Source: JALEFZ01 sp039820545
GTDB taxonomy: Bacteria; Bacteroidota; Bacteroidia; J057
Assembly (NCBI GenBank): GCA_039820545.1
Contig: JBCBPW010000021.1
Location: 1 to 64,000, forward strand
Length of the DNA stretch: 64,000 bases
Direction: 5' to 3'
Shown in pieces: positions 25,909 to 33,954 of this stretch; positions within the stretch are counted from its first letter, which is position 1, and the number at the start of each line of letters is the position of its first letter. The notes under the pieces were generated by a model, which was given only the letters and a program-made list of their open reading frames with translations, ran no database searches and was not told the origin of the DNA. Position numbers and translations under genes: made by a program.

Positions 25909-27147
25909 CTACCCTCTCAAAATCTCCACAGGATCTACTTTAGACGCTTTTCTTGCGGGCAAATATCCCGCGATAAAGGTGATGATGATCCCAAATCCAA
26001 AAGCCATCAAATAATCTGAAGAGCGGTAGGAAACGGGTAGTGTGGTCATGGTTCCTATTTCGAATGGAACAAGATCAATGATCTGCACGATGATATTCCC
26101 AAATATCAATCCTGTGATCCCTCCTATGAACCCAATGATGATCGACTGAAGCAGGAATATTTCAATCACGTCCTTTCCACTAAATCCCATCGCATTGAGT
26201 ATGGCAATCTCTTTGATTTTCTCATTGACGGTCATATTCATGATGTTGTAGATGCCAAAACCTGCCACGATCAAGATGGTGAGGGAAACCGAAATCGCAA
26301 TGATATCACGGAGGAGACTAGAGGAGTCTAGCTGACTGTTGCCCACCTGCCAAGGTTCAACTTTGTATTCTGTGATCTGGGCGATGTTGCTTGCCACGTC
26401 TCGCGCCTCATTGTAATCGTCGATATTGACTAAAAGCTCAGTAGCATAGCTCCGATTGTGGGACAGCAGTTGCCGCGCCATCTGAATCGAGACAATAGCA
26501 CGCGATCGGTCAGAGGTCACTGCTCCTGTTTCAATCAGCCCTACGATTTTGAAGGTCTTAGATACGCCCTCGGAGGTACTGATCACCACATTATCTCCTT
26601 TGCCTGCTCCGATTCTCTTTGCCAAACCCACCCCCAAAATGATCCCATTTGCTCGCTTATCCAGATCGAACAAGTCTCCTTCTACCAAATAGTCGGCAGT
26701 CTTGAAAAGCTGGTTTTCTGATTGCGTTTCGATTCCAGAGAGGTTGGCACTGGCCCTAGAGACCCCATTGCGTATGAAGACGTTTTGGTTGATCTGGGCT
26801 GTGTAGCCAAAGAGTTTGTCTACATTTGCCAAGTTTTTCTTGATGGCATCGACATCTGTGATCCCCTCTGTATAGCGAATATTGCGCGCATTGTTGACCA
26901 TCAGGAGGGTGTTGCTGTCTGCTGGTGCGGGTGATATCATCTGGAAATCCTCGGGAGGATCGTTATAGATTTTGATATGCGGCATAGCAGTAAATGTGAT
27001 CTCGGTCTGTGTGTCATTTACCCCAGCCATGAAGCTATTCATCGCTACATACATGGAGATTCCAAAGGTAACACTCAGGACAGCTACGATCAGTTGTCTG
27101 AAGCGAGACGTAAGGAATACGCTGGCGATTTTTTGATTGGTGTTCAT
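25909..27147 (-). CDS. FtsX/MacB-type ABC permease
   Basis: This start gives 412 residues (MNTNQKIASVFLTSRFRQL). It is preferred over the ATG at 27207, which overlaps the adaptor gene, because AGGA lies five bases upstream and the gap to the adaptor stop is then 5 bases. There is one N-terminal membrane segment (about 18-38), a large periplasmic MacB-like domain, and three C-terminal segments (about 280-305, 335-360, 375-405) with the FtsX motif KIKEIAILNAMGFSGKDV and the end PARKASKVDPVEILRG. It is the inner-membrane part of the exporter encoded by this operon. Confidence 0.88.
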   Translation of the reverse strand: MNTNQKIASVFLTSRFRQLIVAVLSVTFGISMYVAMNSFMAGVNDTQTEITFTAMPHIKIYNDPPEDFQMISPAPADSNTLLMVNNARNIRYTEGITDVDAIKKNLANVDKLFGYTAQINQNVFIRNGVSRASANLSGIETQSENQLFKTADYLVEGDLFDLDKRANGIILGVGLAKRIGAGKGDNVVISTSEGVSKTFKIVGLIETGAVTSDRSRAIVSIQMARQLLSHNRSYATELLVNIDDYNEARDVASNIAQITEYKVEPWQVGNSQLDSSSLLRDIIAISVSLTILIVAGFGIYNIMNMTVNEKIKEIAILNAMGFSGKDVIEIFLLQSIIIGFIGGITGLIFGNIIVQIIDLVPFEIGTMTTLPVSYRSSDYLMAFGFGIIITFIAGYLPARKASKVDPVEILRG

Positions 27148-27152
27148 CTGTC

Positions 27153-28244
27153 CTAGGGTTTGAGGATGATATCTTCTGGGGAAAGGCCCGATACGACTTC
27201 TGTCCAATCCTTATTCGTACTGCCTGTAATAATCTGTTTTTCCCTGCCATTTTCCAGCATGACATAGCTGCCTCTAGACAGGAAGGATGTGGGAATCATC
27301 AGTACGTTTTGCCTACCGCCTACTTCTATATTGGCTTGCAGCTGGGTGCCAGAAAACATTTTCTCAGGCATTTGCTCGAAGGCTGCTTCTACGATGTAGG
27401 ACTGCTCCGCCTCATCAAATCCTGGATAAATCCGCGTCACACGTGCCCGAAAGGCTTCATCGGGATAGGTGTTGATACTGGTTGCGACCCATTGCCCGAG
27501 GGCTACTTTTGTGATGTCATCTTCGGACACAAAGAGTTTGATCAGGTACTGTCCACTCCCGATTTTGGCAATCGGCTCCCCTCTTCGTGCCAGTTCCCCT
27601 TGCTTCTTGAAGACGTTGATGACCTGCCCCGATACGCCTGTAGTCAATTGGTAATCCTTGAGCATGGATCTCTGCGTTTGGACTTGAACCAAACTTCGCT
27701 CTTCGGTTAGCTTCAGCGATTTTTGAACCTCTGCAAAATTTTGCTCCAAGGATTCAAGATTATTCTGAGATGCTTGATATTGAAGGGCGATTTTCTCGAA
27801 TTCTAGCTGTGAAACGGAGTTTTTTTCTCTCAGATCTTTATATCGAACATAGTTTTCTTTGTCAAATGCCAATTGTTGTTTGGCTTGATCAATTTGTGTC
27901 TGGATTTGCTGAAGTTGAAGTGAGTTAGCCGAAGCATTTTGAGAAGCATCCGCATATACAGCTAGCGCATCTTGCAACTGGTTGTTTTGCACGTCATTCT
28001 CGATGGTGGCGATGATCTCCCCCTTTGTGACGGAGTCCCCTTCTTTCACAGGACAGGAAAGAAGAATGCCATCCACCTTGGCAGAGACTGTGTAGTTGTA
28101 TTCCTGCTCTATGTATCCGCTGGCGAATACGGCATCTTCGATATTTTTTAGGGCGGGCTGGGTCTGTTCTTGCTGGGTGCAAGCGGCCGTGAGGACGGCA
28201 AGCCCAATCAAATATATGATGTATCCTTTTTGGCTGTATGTCAT
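27153..28244 (-). CDS. Membrane fusion (HlyD/RND-type) adaptor lipoprotein
   Basis: A lipoprotein signal ends in LTAAC (Cys22). The 363-residue body has the adaptor layout: a lipoyl-like half (VDGILLSCPVKEGDSVTKGEIIATI), a long coiled coil (about 90-190), the second lipoyl half (GVSGQVINVFKKQGELARRGEPIAKIG), then beta-barrel and membrane-proximal domains. It bridges the permease and the TolC-like channel encoded next to it. Genes are 5 bases apart on both sides, which supports one transcript. Confidence 0.9.
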   Translation of the reverse strand: MTYSQKGYIIYLIGLAVLTAACTQQEQTQPALKNIEDAVFASGYIEQEYNYTVSAKVDGILLSCPVKEGDSVTKGEIIATIENDVQNNQLQDALAVYADASQNASANSLQLQQIQTQIDQAKQQLAFDKENYVRYKDLREKNSVSQLEFEKIALQYQASQNNLESLEQNFAEVQKSLKLTEERSLVQVQTQRSMLKDYQLTTGVSGQVINVFKKQGELARRGEPIAKIGSGQYLIKLFVSEDDITKVALGQWVATSINTYPDEAFRARVTRIYPGFDEAEQSYIVEAAFEQMPEKMFSGTQLQANIEVGGRQNVLMIPTSFLSRGSYVMLENGREKQIITGSTNKDWTEVVSGLSPEDIILKP

Positions 28245-28249
28245 GGTAC

Positions 28250-29572
28250 CTATCTATGCTCAGATTGAAAATCGATTTGTCGGATGTAGATTTTGTATTG
28301 AGAAAGTGTGAGGGAAGCAAGACTTTGGAGATACTGATCCTGTACTTTGAGCAAATCGTTATATCTATTGAGGCGTTCATCTAGACCGATAATGCCGCTT
28401 TGATACCGATTCTCTATATGTACATCGCTTTCTTGCTGCAATTCCAGGATTTCCTGACTTCCTTTCAGTTGATCCGAAGCCTGCGCCCATTGTAGCTGTA
28501 GCAGCTCATCTTCTTTCTGCTTTACTAGCTGGACGTTTGCTAATTGCTGCTGCTGAAGGTCTAGTTCCCAAGCTGATTGACGAACACTTTGCCTAGTTGA
28601 AAACCCTCTAAAAATAGGGACATTCAACTGGAGACCAAATACCTGCTGGGGGAGTTGATTGACATCAGAAAAATTGAAGAAGTTATCTCCAGCCCAGTTG
28701 ACATTGTTTTGGTAGTAGAGATTGAGGCTGGGATAATAGGCAGCTTTCTTCTGCCTAAGGATAGACGCATATTTCTGTACCGATACTTGCTGTAGGGCTA
28801 CTTCAATGTGTGGGTTGTTGATTTCACTTGTCTCTAGCAAAAATTGATCAGGCGCATCCAAAATTTGAATATCTTCGGATGTATTGAGTTGGGTCTGAAG
28901 TTGCACATAAAACTGGTTGAGATTATGCTGGCTCTGACTCAAAACCTGTTGGTCTTGTCTTACTTTAATTTCCGCCAAATTCAAATCTCCTGCACTCAAC
29001 AGTCCTTGTTCATATTTTTCCTTTGCCTGAAGGAGAATGGACTGAGAAGTTTTGACATTTTCCTCATAAATCTGGATTGCCGCATGCGTCAGGACAATGG
29101 AGTAATAAAGAGAAGCCAAAGCATTGTAGGTGTTGAAACGAGTGGTAGCTGTATAGATTTTACTTTCATTCACCTGGATTGCGGCCACCTGTGTAGCAAA
29201 CATCTTCTGAAAGTTCAGTACATCCCACTGTGCCTGGAGCCCTACCGTGTACAAGTATCTTCTGCCAAATGTCAACTCTTCCACTGCGCCTTCTGCTGCT
29301 CCTGGATTAAAAATCTGAGCGGGAACCAGGCTGGGTTGAAGGGTGATATTGTCGTTGTAGCTAGCCGACGCACTGACGCTGGGAAGCAGATAACCCTGAG
29401 CTTCTTTTTTACCTGCGATGGCCAGCGATTCTCCTATTTTCGCACCCTGTATCGCTATAGCATGATCATCTGCATAAGCAAGGACATCTTCGATGGTCTG
29501 AAACTGAAGCTGGGCATGGAGCGGAGTCACTACTCCCCACAAGAGAAGGAGCAGCCATAACTTATGGTTCAT
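28250..29572 (-). CDS. TolC-family outer membrane channel
   Basis: The 440-residue protein has a signal peptide (1-20, PLHAQ) and the TolC repeat layout: two copies of long helical hairpins with Q/A/L heptads. The first opens with LQFQTIEDVLAYADDHA and GYLLPSVSASASYNDN; the second has AAYYPSLNLYYQNN and FGLQLNVPIFRGFSTRQSVRQS. This YPSL...PIFRG pattern is typical of OEP/TolC proteins. It forms the outer-membrane exit duct of the exporter. Confidence 0.92.
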   Translation of the reverse strand: MNHKLWLLLLLWGVVTPLHAQLQFQTIEDVLAYADDHAIAIQGAKIGESLAIAGKKEAQGYLLPSVSASASYNDNITLQPSLVPAQIFNPGAAEGAVEELTFGRRYLYTVGLQAQWDVLNFQKMFATQVAAIQVNESKIYTATTRFNTYNALASLYYSIVLTHAAIQIYEENVKTSQSILLQAKEKYEQGLLSAGDLNLAEIKVRQDQQVLSQSQHNLNQFYVQLQTQLNTSEDIQILDAPDQFLLETSEINNPHIEVALQQVSVQKYASILRQKKAAYYPSLNLYYQNNVNWAGDNFFNFSDVNQLPQQVFGLQLNVPIFRGFSTRQSVRQSAWELDLQQQQLANVQLVKQKEDELLQLQWAQASDQLKGSQEILELQQESDVHIENRYQSGIIGLDERLNRYNDLLKVQDQYLQSLASLTLSQYKIYIRQIDFQSEHR

Positions 29573-29579
29573 TTTACGA

Positions 29580-29954
29580 TTAGTTATCGGTTACTCTGGT
29601 CCAAATATTTGACTGGGAAAACAATCCCTTCTTAACGGTTATTTCTAGTTGGGTCTCATCCCGTAATTTAACCGAACAATCTAGCGTCTCATCCTTTTGG
29701 AAAATATGAATCTCTCCTTTTGAGTAGGTGTCCGCTTTTTGAAAAGTGAGTCCTGTGATCTGCTTTTTTCCTATATATTCAGGGGCATCACTTTTGATAA
29801 CGATGGCTTCCAGATTTTCTCCTTCTTGAATGATCTCCCATACGCGGGTCTGATCATCATTTGTCCACTTACCCAGGATTTTGGCAGAACTATTTTGAGA
29901 GAAGGATGCGAATGCCCATAGCATACATACGATCCACAAAACTGATTTTTTCAT
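29580..29954 (-). CDS. DUF2147-like secreted protein
   Basis: The 124-residue protein has a signal peptide (1-19, SFSQ) followed by a small beta-barrel-like domain starting ILGKWTNDDQTRVWEI. It continues with EGENLEAIVIKSDAPEYIGKKQITGL and ends in an IWTRV strand, the pattern of DUF2147 proteins. It is the first gene of the exporter operon, 7 bases before tolC. The role is unknown; the gene order suggests an envelope function linked to export. Confidence 0.65.
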   Translation of the reverse strand: MKKSVLWIVCMLWAFASFSQNSSAKILGKWTNDDQTRVWEIIQEGENLEAIVIKSDAPEYIGKKQITGLTFQKADTYSKGEIHIFQKDETLDCSVKLRDETQLEITVKKGLFSQSNIWTRVTDN

Positions 29955-30110
29955 GTGCGTTTTTGTTGTTTATCTTTAGCTTACGGTGCTTAGGTAGGAT
30001 AGAGATGATGGATTTCATGTGAAGTGAACATATTGAAAAGTGAATTGAACAGGGAGACAGGGGCAGAAGATAAATTAGGATCTATTTTCAAAAGGGTTAC
30101 TTGTGACGGT

Positions 30111-30154
30111 ACTTGAAAAAGAAAATTCCTTGCTACAACGACGCAGCAAGGAAT
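30111..30154 (-). terminator. Strong terminator after the caspase-region small gene
   Basis: ATTCCTTGCT (30125-30134) and AGCAAGGAAT (30145-30154) form a perfect 10-base stem with a 10-base loop. On the minus strand it is followed by UUUUCUUUUUC. It lies 44 bases after the stop of the gene at 30198. Confidence 0.8.
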
Positions 30155-30197
30155 AGGGGGCATGTGTGGAGGAAAAAGGTGGTTTTCGATATGTGTA

Positions 30198-30497
30198 TTA
30201 TGCCACAGGGAAACAGCTGACACTGAATCCAATCGTTTGTTGAATGGTCAGTACCCCCTTAGCGACATCGAGTACTTCGAACAAATCTCTTTCATAGTCG
30301 GTATCCAATAAGTCAGGGAGGACATCTTCTTCGAGTTCGTTTACCCAGCTTTGCAGGTTTCTGCTATCGTCAAATGCGCCATTCATAAAAGCGCGGAAGG
30401 CATCGAAAATCTGGGGTATGACAGATTGGAGCTTGTTGTGTGGGAGGTCTGAGAGGTAGGAACATTGGTCGATTGTGGTAGGAATCAATTCAGGCAT
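30198..30497 (-). CDS. Small helical protein, MPEL-type (A)
   Basis: A 99-residue protein with no recognised family, no signal peptide, acidic and probably helical (WVNELEEDVLPDLLDTDYERDLFEVLD). It shares its first codons (MPEL) and the surrounding bases GTTATGCCTGAATT with the gene at 36378-36695, which flanks the same island on the other side. It lies 188 bases downstream of the caspase gene. A 12-base inverted repeat sits directly before its start codon and a strong terminator after it. It may be an independent unit within the caspase/CHAT island. Confidence 0.6.
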   Translation of the reverse strand: MPELIPTTIDQCSYLSDLPHNKLQSVIPQIFDAFRAFMNGAFDDSRNLQSWVNELEEDVLPDLLDTDYERDLFEVLDVAKGVLTIQQTIGFSVSCFPVA

Positions 30498-30498
30498 A

Positions 30499-30550
30499 AC
30501 CTTCTACTTTTGGGGGTTTGAAATGATGGAACGACAGCAAAGTAGAAGGT
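30499..30550 (-). promoter_or_regulatory. 12-base inverted repeat at the start codon of the small gene
   Basis: ACCTTCTACTTT on the minus strand (30539-30550) pairs with AAAGTAGAAGGT (30499-30510), separated by 28 bases, and ends one base before the ATG. In RNA it would form a stem abutting the start codon; in DNA it could be a dimeric operator. The minus strand also reads TACTTTG here, one base short of the Bacteroidota -7 element. Confidence 0.5.
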
Positions 30551-30623
30551 GCCAAAAGGGTGGCCAAGATAGATGAGTGGAGGGACTAGACCTTTGAGTG
30601 AAAATACGGTATATCTTATTAAA

Positions 30624-30665
30624 CGGAAACCAGGATTTGCGCACAAACCCTGGTTAAATTCCGTA
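30624..30665 (-). terminator. Long hairpin after the caspase gene
   Basis: ACGGAA/TTCCGT (30624-30629 with 30660-30665) encloses ACCAGG/CCTGGT (30630-30635 with 30650-30655) and TTTG/CAAA. It begins 21 bases after the caspase stop. On the minus strand it is followed only by UUUAAU, so termination may be partial. Confidence 0.5.
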
Positions 30666-30685
30666 GAAATATGCTTTCAATGGAT

Positions 30686-33163
30686 TTATTTCTTATTCAA
30701 TACACACCACTTTTGACCCTGATCGTCTCTTATTGTTTGAATCTCCTTTCCTGTAGGGATCTTGATGAAGCTGATCTTGAGTGATTGTACCTGGCTAGGT
30801 CTCCCATCAGGTGGATTGGTCGGGACGTGGTACATCTTGAAGGTATATCTACCTGTTGTATCTGGCATGATAGGGTCTCCCCATATGGGAAAATCTCCTG
30901 GGGTTTGAAATTGAAAATCCTCAGCCTCGAGGGTAGGAGGGAGGGTAATGGGGAGCAATTGGATATCTTCCTCCAAATCTGGGTATAGATGAATGGTAAG
31001 GGGGTGTGGGGCCAATGAATCTGCCGCTTCTATGTGATGAAGATCTAGTATGGTAAGTCCTTGTTTACTCATAGAAAGATCCAGCAGGTCCAAGCCAGCC
31101 TTTTCAACAAAAAATCGCATGTCATGGTCCACCTTGGGTATAAGATATTGCCTCTGGGCTCTACTAAGGCTCACTTTTGCCTGGAATGTGGGGTGAGTTC
31201 CTATTTCCAGCATACTATCTTCGGGCATGATGGATTCGGATGCATGGACTTCACCTAGTGTAAGCAGATGCTTGATGTACAGTGTATAAGTAAACCATGC
31301 GGCTGTAAGATCCTTGGGGCTTGACTCTGCCTTTCTGAAAGGAGAGGTCTCACCAAATTTATCCAAAATATCTGATAAGCTTTCAGGTGATGCCAGCCGT
31401 AAATAAGGAAGGTCCTGTAAGCTAAGGATGAGTTTGAAAATGGCGACATCATGATAGGAGCCTTTACCATATGGAGGTAATACAAGTGCTCCTTTATCCA
31501 AAATTTTTCTGCCTTTGTGCGGTGAGAGAGTGAAATTCCCATTCGTTTCTTGAAAGGAAATGTCACTTCCCATTGTCAAAAGGCGGACGTACATTCTATC
31601 GTCAGATTTGGACTCAATCGCAAATGTGTAAGGATCCCTGTGAGTCTCCTGATCTAATGTCACAAACTGTACAGCCTTTTTCAAGTCTAGCTTGATATCA
31701 GAAAGGTAAAGCTCGATTTCAGACCGCAGATAGCTTACATCTGTTTGAGGATTTTGGAGCTGTAGCAGTCGCTGCCAATAACTCACATGTCGAAGCCCAA
31801 ACTGGAGCTTAGGCCATGCCTCTGTTTCGATCAAAGTCTCTGAAATGATGATGGGATCTCGATGCATAGCTTCATGTTCGCCACTGTACCTGATCTCTAA
31901 TGCCTCGTCTTTCCCAACCACCTCGAATAGGCTATTGTTGGGTGCTTCCAATAACTGAAAGCCCATCCTTTCATTGCTTTTCTGTCCGATGAGAGACTGG
32001 AAGAACTGAGCGATATAGGGAGCGGAGTCCCTCAGATTCATGGAGAATGTTTGTATTTCAAGTGGTAAGTAGACCGCTTTGAGATGATAGCCCAATCCCT
32101 CTAAAGGAAGGACATCATATGCCTCAATTTCCAGTGTGCTATCCGTGAGGCCAATCGACTTAGTGGTCCCGTAGCCCAATGTTTTACTCAGATCCTTTCT
32201 TTTGAAAATCTCAAATCGCGCAGCTTGATCGACCTTGAGTCCCATCAGACTTCCCACATTCACTTTCCATTCTCCATCGTACGGATCGTACTTCATGGAG
32301 AAGCGCTGATCTGCCTCGGGGGCCATTGTATCGTGGAGGAAGGCATGATAGATCGGAAACCTTCCATGAACCAGCATTTGGGGCGTTTGTGCCACACCAG
32401 GAGACAGAAATCCTTTTAGTTTATAATGGGCTGCGTGGATTAGATCTTGGTAGGAAGTTTGGATGCCTAATGTAGGAGATCGGAGGGAAGAGATTAAAGA
32501 ATAGGTGAATAATCCATGCAGGTTATTGACCGAATGTCCGATATAGCGCTCACGTGCCAGTTCATGTGGCGCACAAGCAGAGAGGAAGACATAAGGGGCG
32601 TCTTTATCGAAGGGCTTAAATGTATCTGGAAGATAGCTATCTGATGCGCGTTCGAAGGTGTCATTTGCCACCTGTCTTACACCTACATACTCTTGCGCCT
32701 CATCCTTGATCTCTTCTCGTGTTCCCGAGCCCGAATGACAACAATCGAAGATCACAACAACCTCTACCTTACGACGTGCCAGCTCCTGAACAAGGGCTCC
32801 TATTTCTCTGTCGGCAAGGTAGGGCACTCCTTGGTATCTACTGTCATGGCAAACGAGATTCTCATGCATGATTCCGTCTTGATAGGGACGCCATGCCCTG
32901 GGCGATCGCGCTTGGGCTCCATGCCCTGAAAAGTAGAAAAAAGCGATCTCTCCCGCTTGGGCTCGCCCTAAGTGAGAACGAAAATGATAAAGGATGGCAT
33001 TGCGGGTAGCTTGTTGATCTGTGAGTACCTGGACATCAAAAGGAGAACTCTGGGAAATGTCCTCCTCTAGATAAGACTTGACGAGGTCTACATCATTGAC
33101 ACATCCACGTAAGTTTCTGGATACGATGTATTCATTAATGCCGACTAGCAAGGCATAGTTCAT
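30686..33163 (-). CDS. Caspase-like (peptidase C14) protein with long unknown C-terminus
   Basis: An 825-residue protein. Residues 1-275 form a caspase/metacaspase-type domain: opening strand YALLVGINEY, LRGCVNDVDLVKSYL, catalytic His81 in FYFSGHGAQ, and catalytic Cys142 in IFDCCHSGSG, followed by YVFLSACAPHELA and FTYSLISSL. Metacaspases usually prefer basic P1 residues. Residues about 290-825 match no family I recognise; they are mixed alpha/beta without membrane segments or signal peptide. The gene follows lytR by 53 bases in the same direction, so it is likely co-transcribed with the two-component system. The substrate and the role of the C-terminal half are unknown. Confidence 0.88.
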   Translation of the reverse strand: MNYALLVGINEYIVSRNLRGCVNDVDLVKSYLEEDISQSSPFDVQVLTDQQATRNAILYHFRSHLGRAQAGEIAFFYFSGHGAQARSPRAWRPYQDGIMHENLVCHDSRYQGVPYLADREIGALVQELARRKVEVVVIFDCCHSGSGTREEIKDEAQEYVGVRQVANDTFERASDSYLPDTFKPFDKDAPYVFLSACAPHELARERYIGHSVNNLHGLFTYSLISSLRSPTLGIQTSYQDLIHAAHYKLKGFLSPGVAQTPQMLVHGRFPIYHAFLHDTMAPEADQRFSMKYDPYDGEWKVNVGSLMGLKVDQAARFEIFKRKDLSKTLGYGTTKSIGLTDSTLEIEAYDVLPLEGLGYHLKAVYLPLEIQTFSMNLRDSAPYIAQFFQSLIGQKSNERMGFQLLEAPNNSLFEVVGKDEALEIRYSGEHEAMHRDPIIISETLIETEAWPKLQFGLRHVSYWQRLLQLQNPQTDVSYLRSEIELYLSDIKLDLKKAVQFVTLDQETHRDPYTFAIESKSDDRMYVRLLTMGSDISFQETNGNFTLSPHKGRKILDKGALVLPPYGKGSYHDVAIFKLILSLQDLPYLRLASPESLSDILDKFGETSPFRKAESSPKDLTAAWFTYTLYIKHLLTLGEVHASESIMPEDSMLEIGTHPTFQAKVSLSRAQRQYLIPKVDHDMRFFVEKAGLDLLDLSMSKQGLTILDLHHIEAADSLAPHPLTIHLYPDLEEDIQLLPITLPPTLEAEDFQFQTPGDFPIWGDPIMPDTTGRYTFKMYHVPTNPPDGRPSQVQSLKISFIKIPTGKEIQTIRDDQGQKWCVLNKK

Positions 33164-33216
33164 GACTTGGTTAATTATGAGGTGAGTAGCAGAAAGGGTA
33201 GGCTATAACATACAGT

Positions 33217-33954
33217 TTATAAGGGAAGCAGGCCTGGCCATTCGTAGTCTTTGGTCACTTTGAGTTTGTCCCCATTGCTCATAAAGACGTAGCCTCCATT
33301 TTCTTTTGAGATGCGCTCTACATAATCTATGTTGATTACAAAGGCTCGATGAATACGATAAAAATTAAATTTTCTCAATTTCTCGTATACTTCTCCCAAT
33401 CCTCTCACCGCACGTACCTTCTCTCGATTGAAAAGATGAAAGACACTTCGCTGGTTGTCTGCTTCTATGTAGATGATCTCTTCCATACTCACAAGCCGCA
33501 TGCCTTTGGTCATGGGAATGGCGATTCGTGGCAATTGATGGTTGCGTTCCTTGAGTCGAACTTCCACTTTTTTGACGGCTTCTATCAGTTCGTCTGGGTC
33601 TACAGGTTTCACCAAGTAATCTAGGGCATTGGCGCGAATGGCTTCGATGCCTCGATCGTGAAACTGGGTAGTGATGATCAATTGAAAATGAACCATTGAA
33701 AACTGATCCAGTATATCAAATCCATTTTCTGGACCGAGCTGTATATCCAGGAAAACAAGGTCAGGCTCTTTTTGTCGAATGAGCTTCACTGCCTCAGCTT
33801 TCGTTTGGCAGGTTCCCACCACTTCTATATTGGGACAGTAGGTTTCTAGCCTTGAGATCATATTGATCAGTCCGTTTTCTTCGTCTTCTATGATTACGGC
33901 ACGAATGTTTTGCATGTCTTTCAATTCTCTAAATATTTTTTGGGAATGTGTCAT
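33217..33954 (-). CDS. LytTR-family response regulator
   Basis: The receiver domain has acidic residues E23/D24, phosphoacceptor Asp70 (LVFLDIQLG) and Lys116 (LDYLVKPVD). It is followed by a LytTR DNA-binding domain (about 145-245) with YIEADNQRSVFHL, FYRIHRAFVIN and KLKVTKDY. The ATG at 33954 overlaps the TGA of the kinase gene (ATGA), which supports it and translational coupling; MQNIRAVII at 33915 is an alternative. It is the partner of the LytS-type kinase and probably controls genes of this island; LytTR sites were not identified. Confidence 0.93.
   Translation of the reverse strand: MTHSQKIFRELKDMQNIRAVIIEDEENGLINMISRLETYCPNIEVVGTCQTKAEAVKLIRQKEPDLVFLDIQLGPENGFDILDQFSMVHFQLIITTQFHDRGIEAIRANALDYLVKPVDPDELIEAVKKVEVRLKERNHQLPRIAIPMTKGMRLVSMEEIIYIEADNQRSVFHLFNREKVRAVRGLGEVYEKLRKFNFYRIHRAFVINIDYVERISKENGGYVFMSNGDKLKVTKDYEWPGLLPL

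Noticed and set aside
27148..27207. Upstream start of the FtsX-type permease
   Set aside because: It lies within the adaptor gene; the internal ATG at 27147 has an AGGA and normal spacing.
28844..29560. 238-residue plus-strand ORF
   Set aside because: Antisense shadow of the tolC-like gene.
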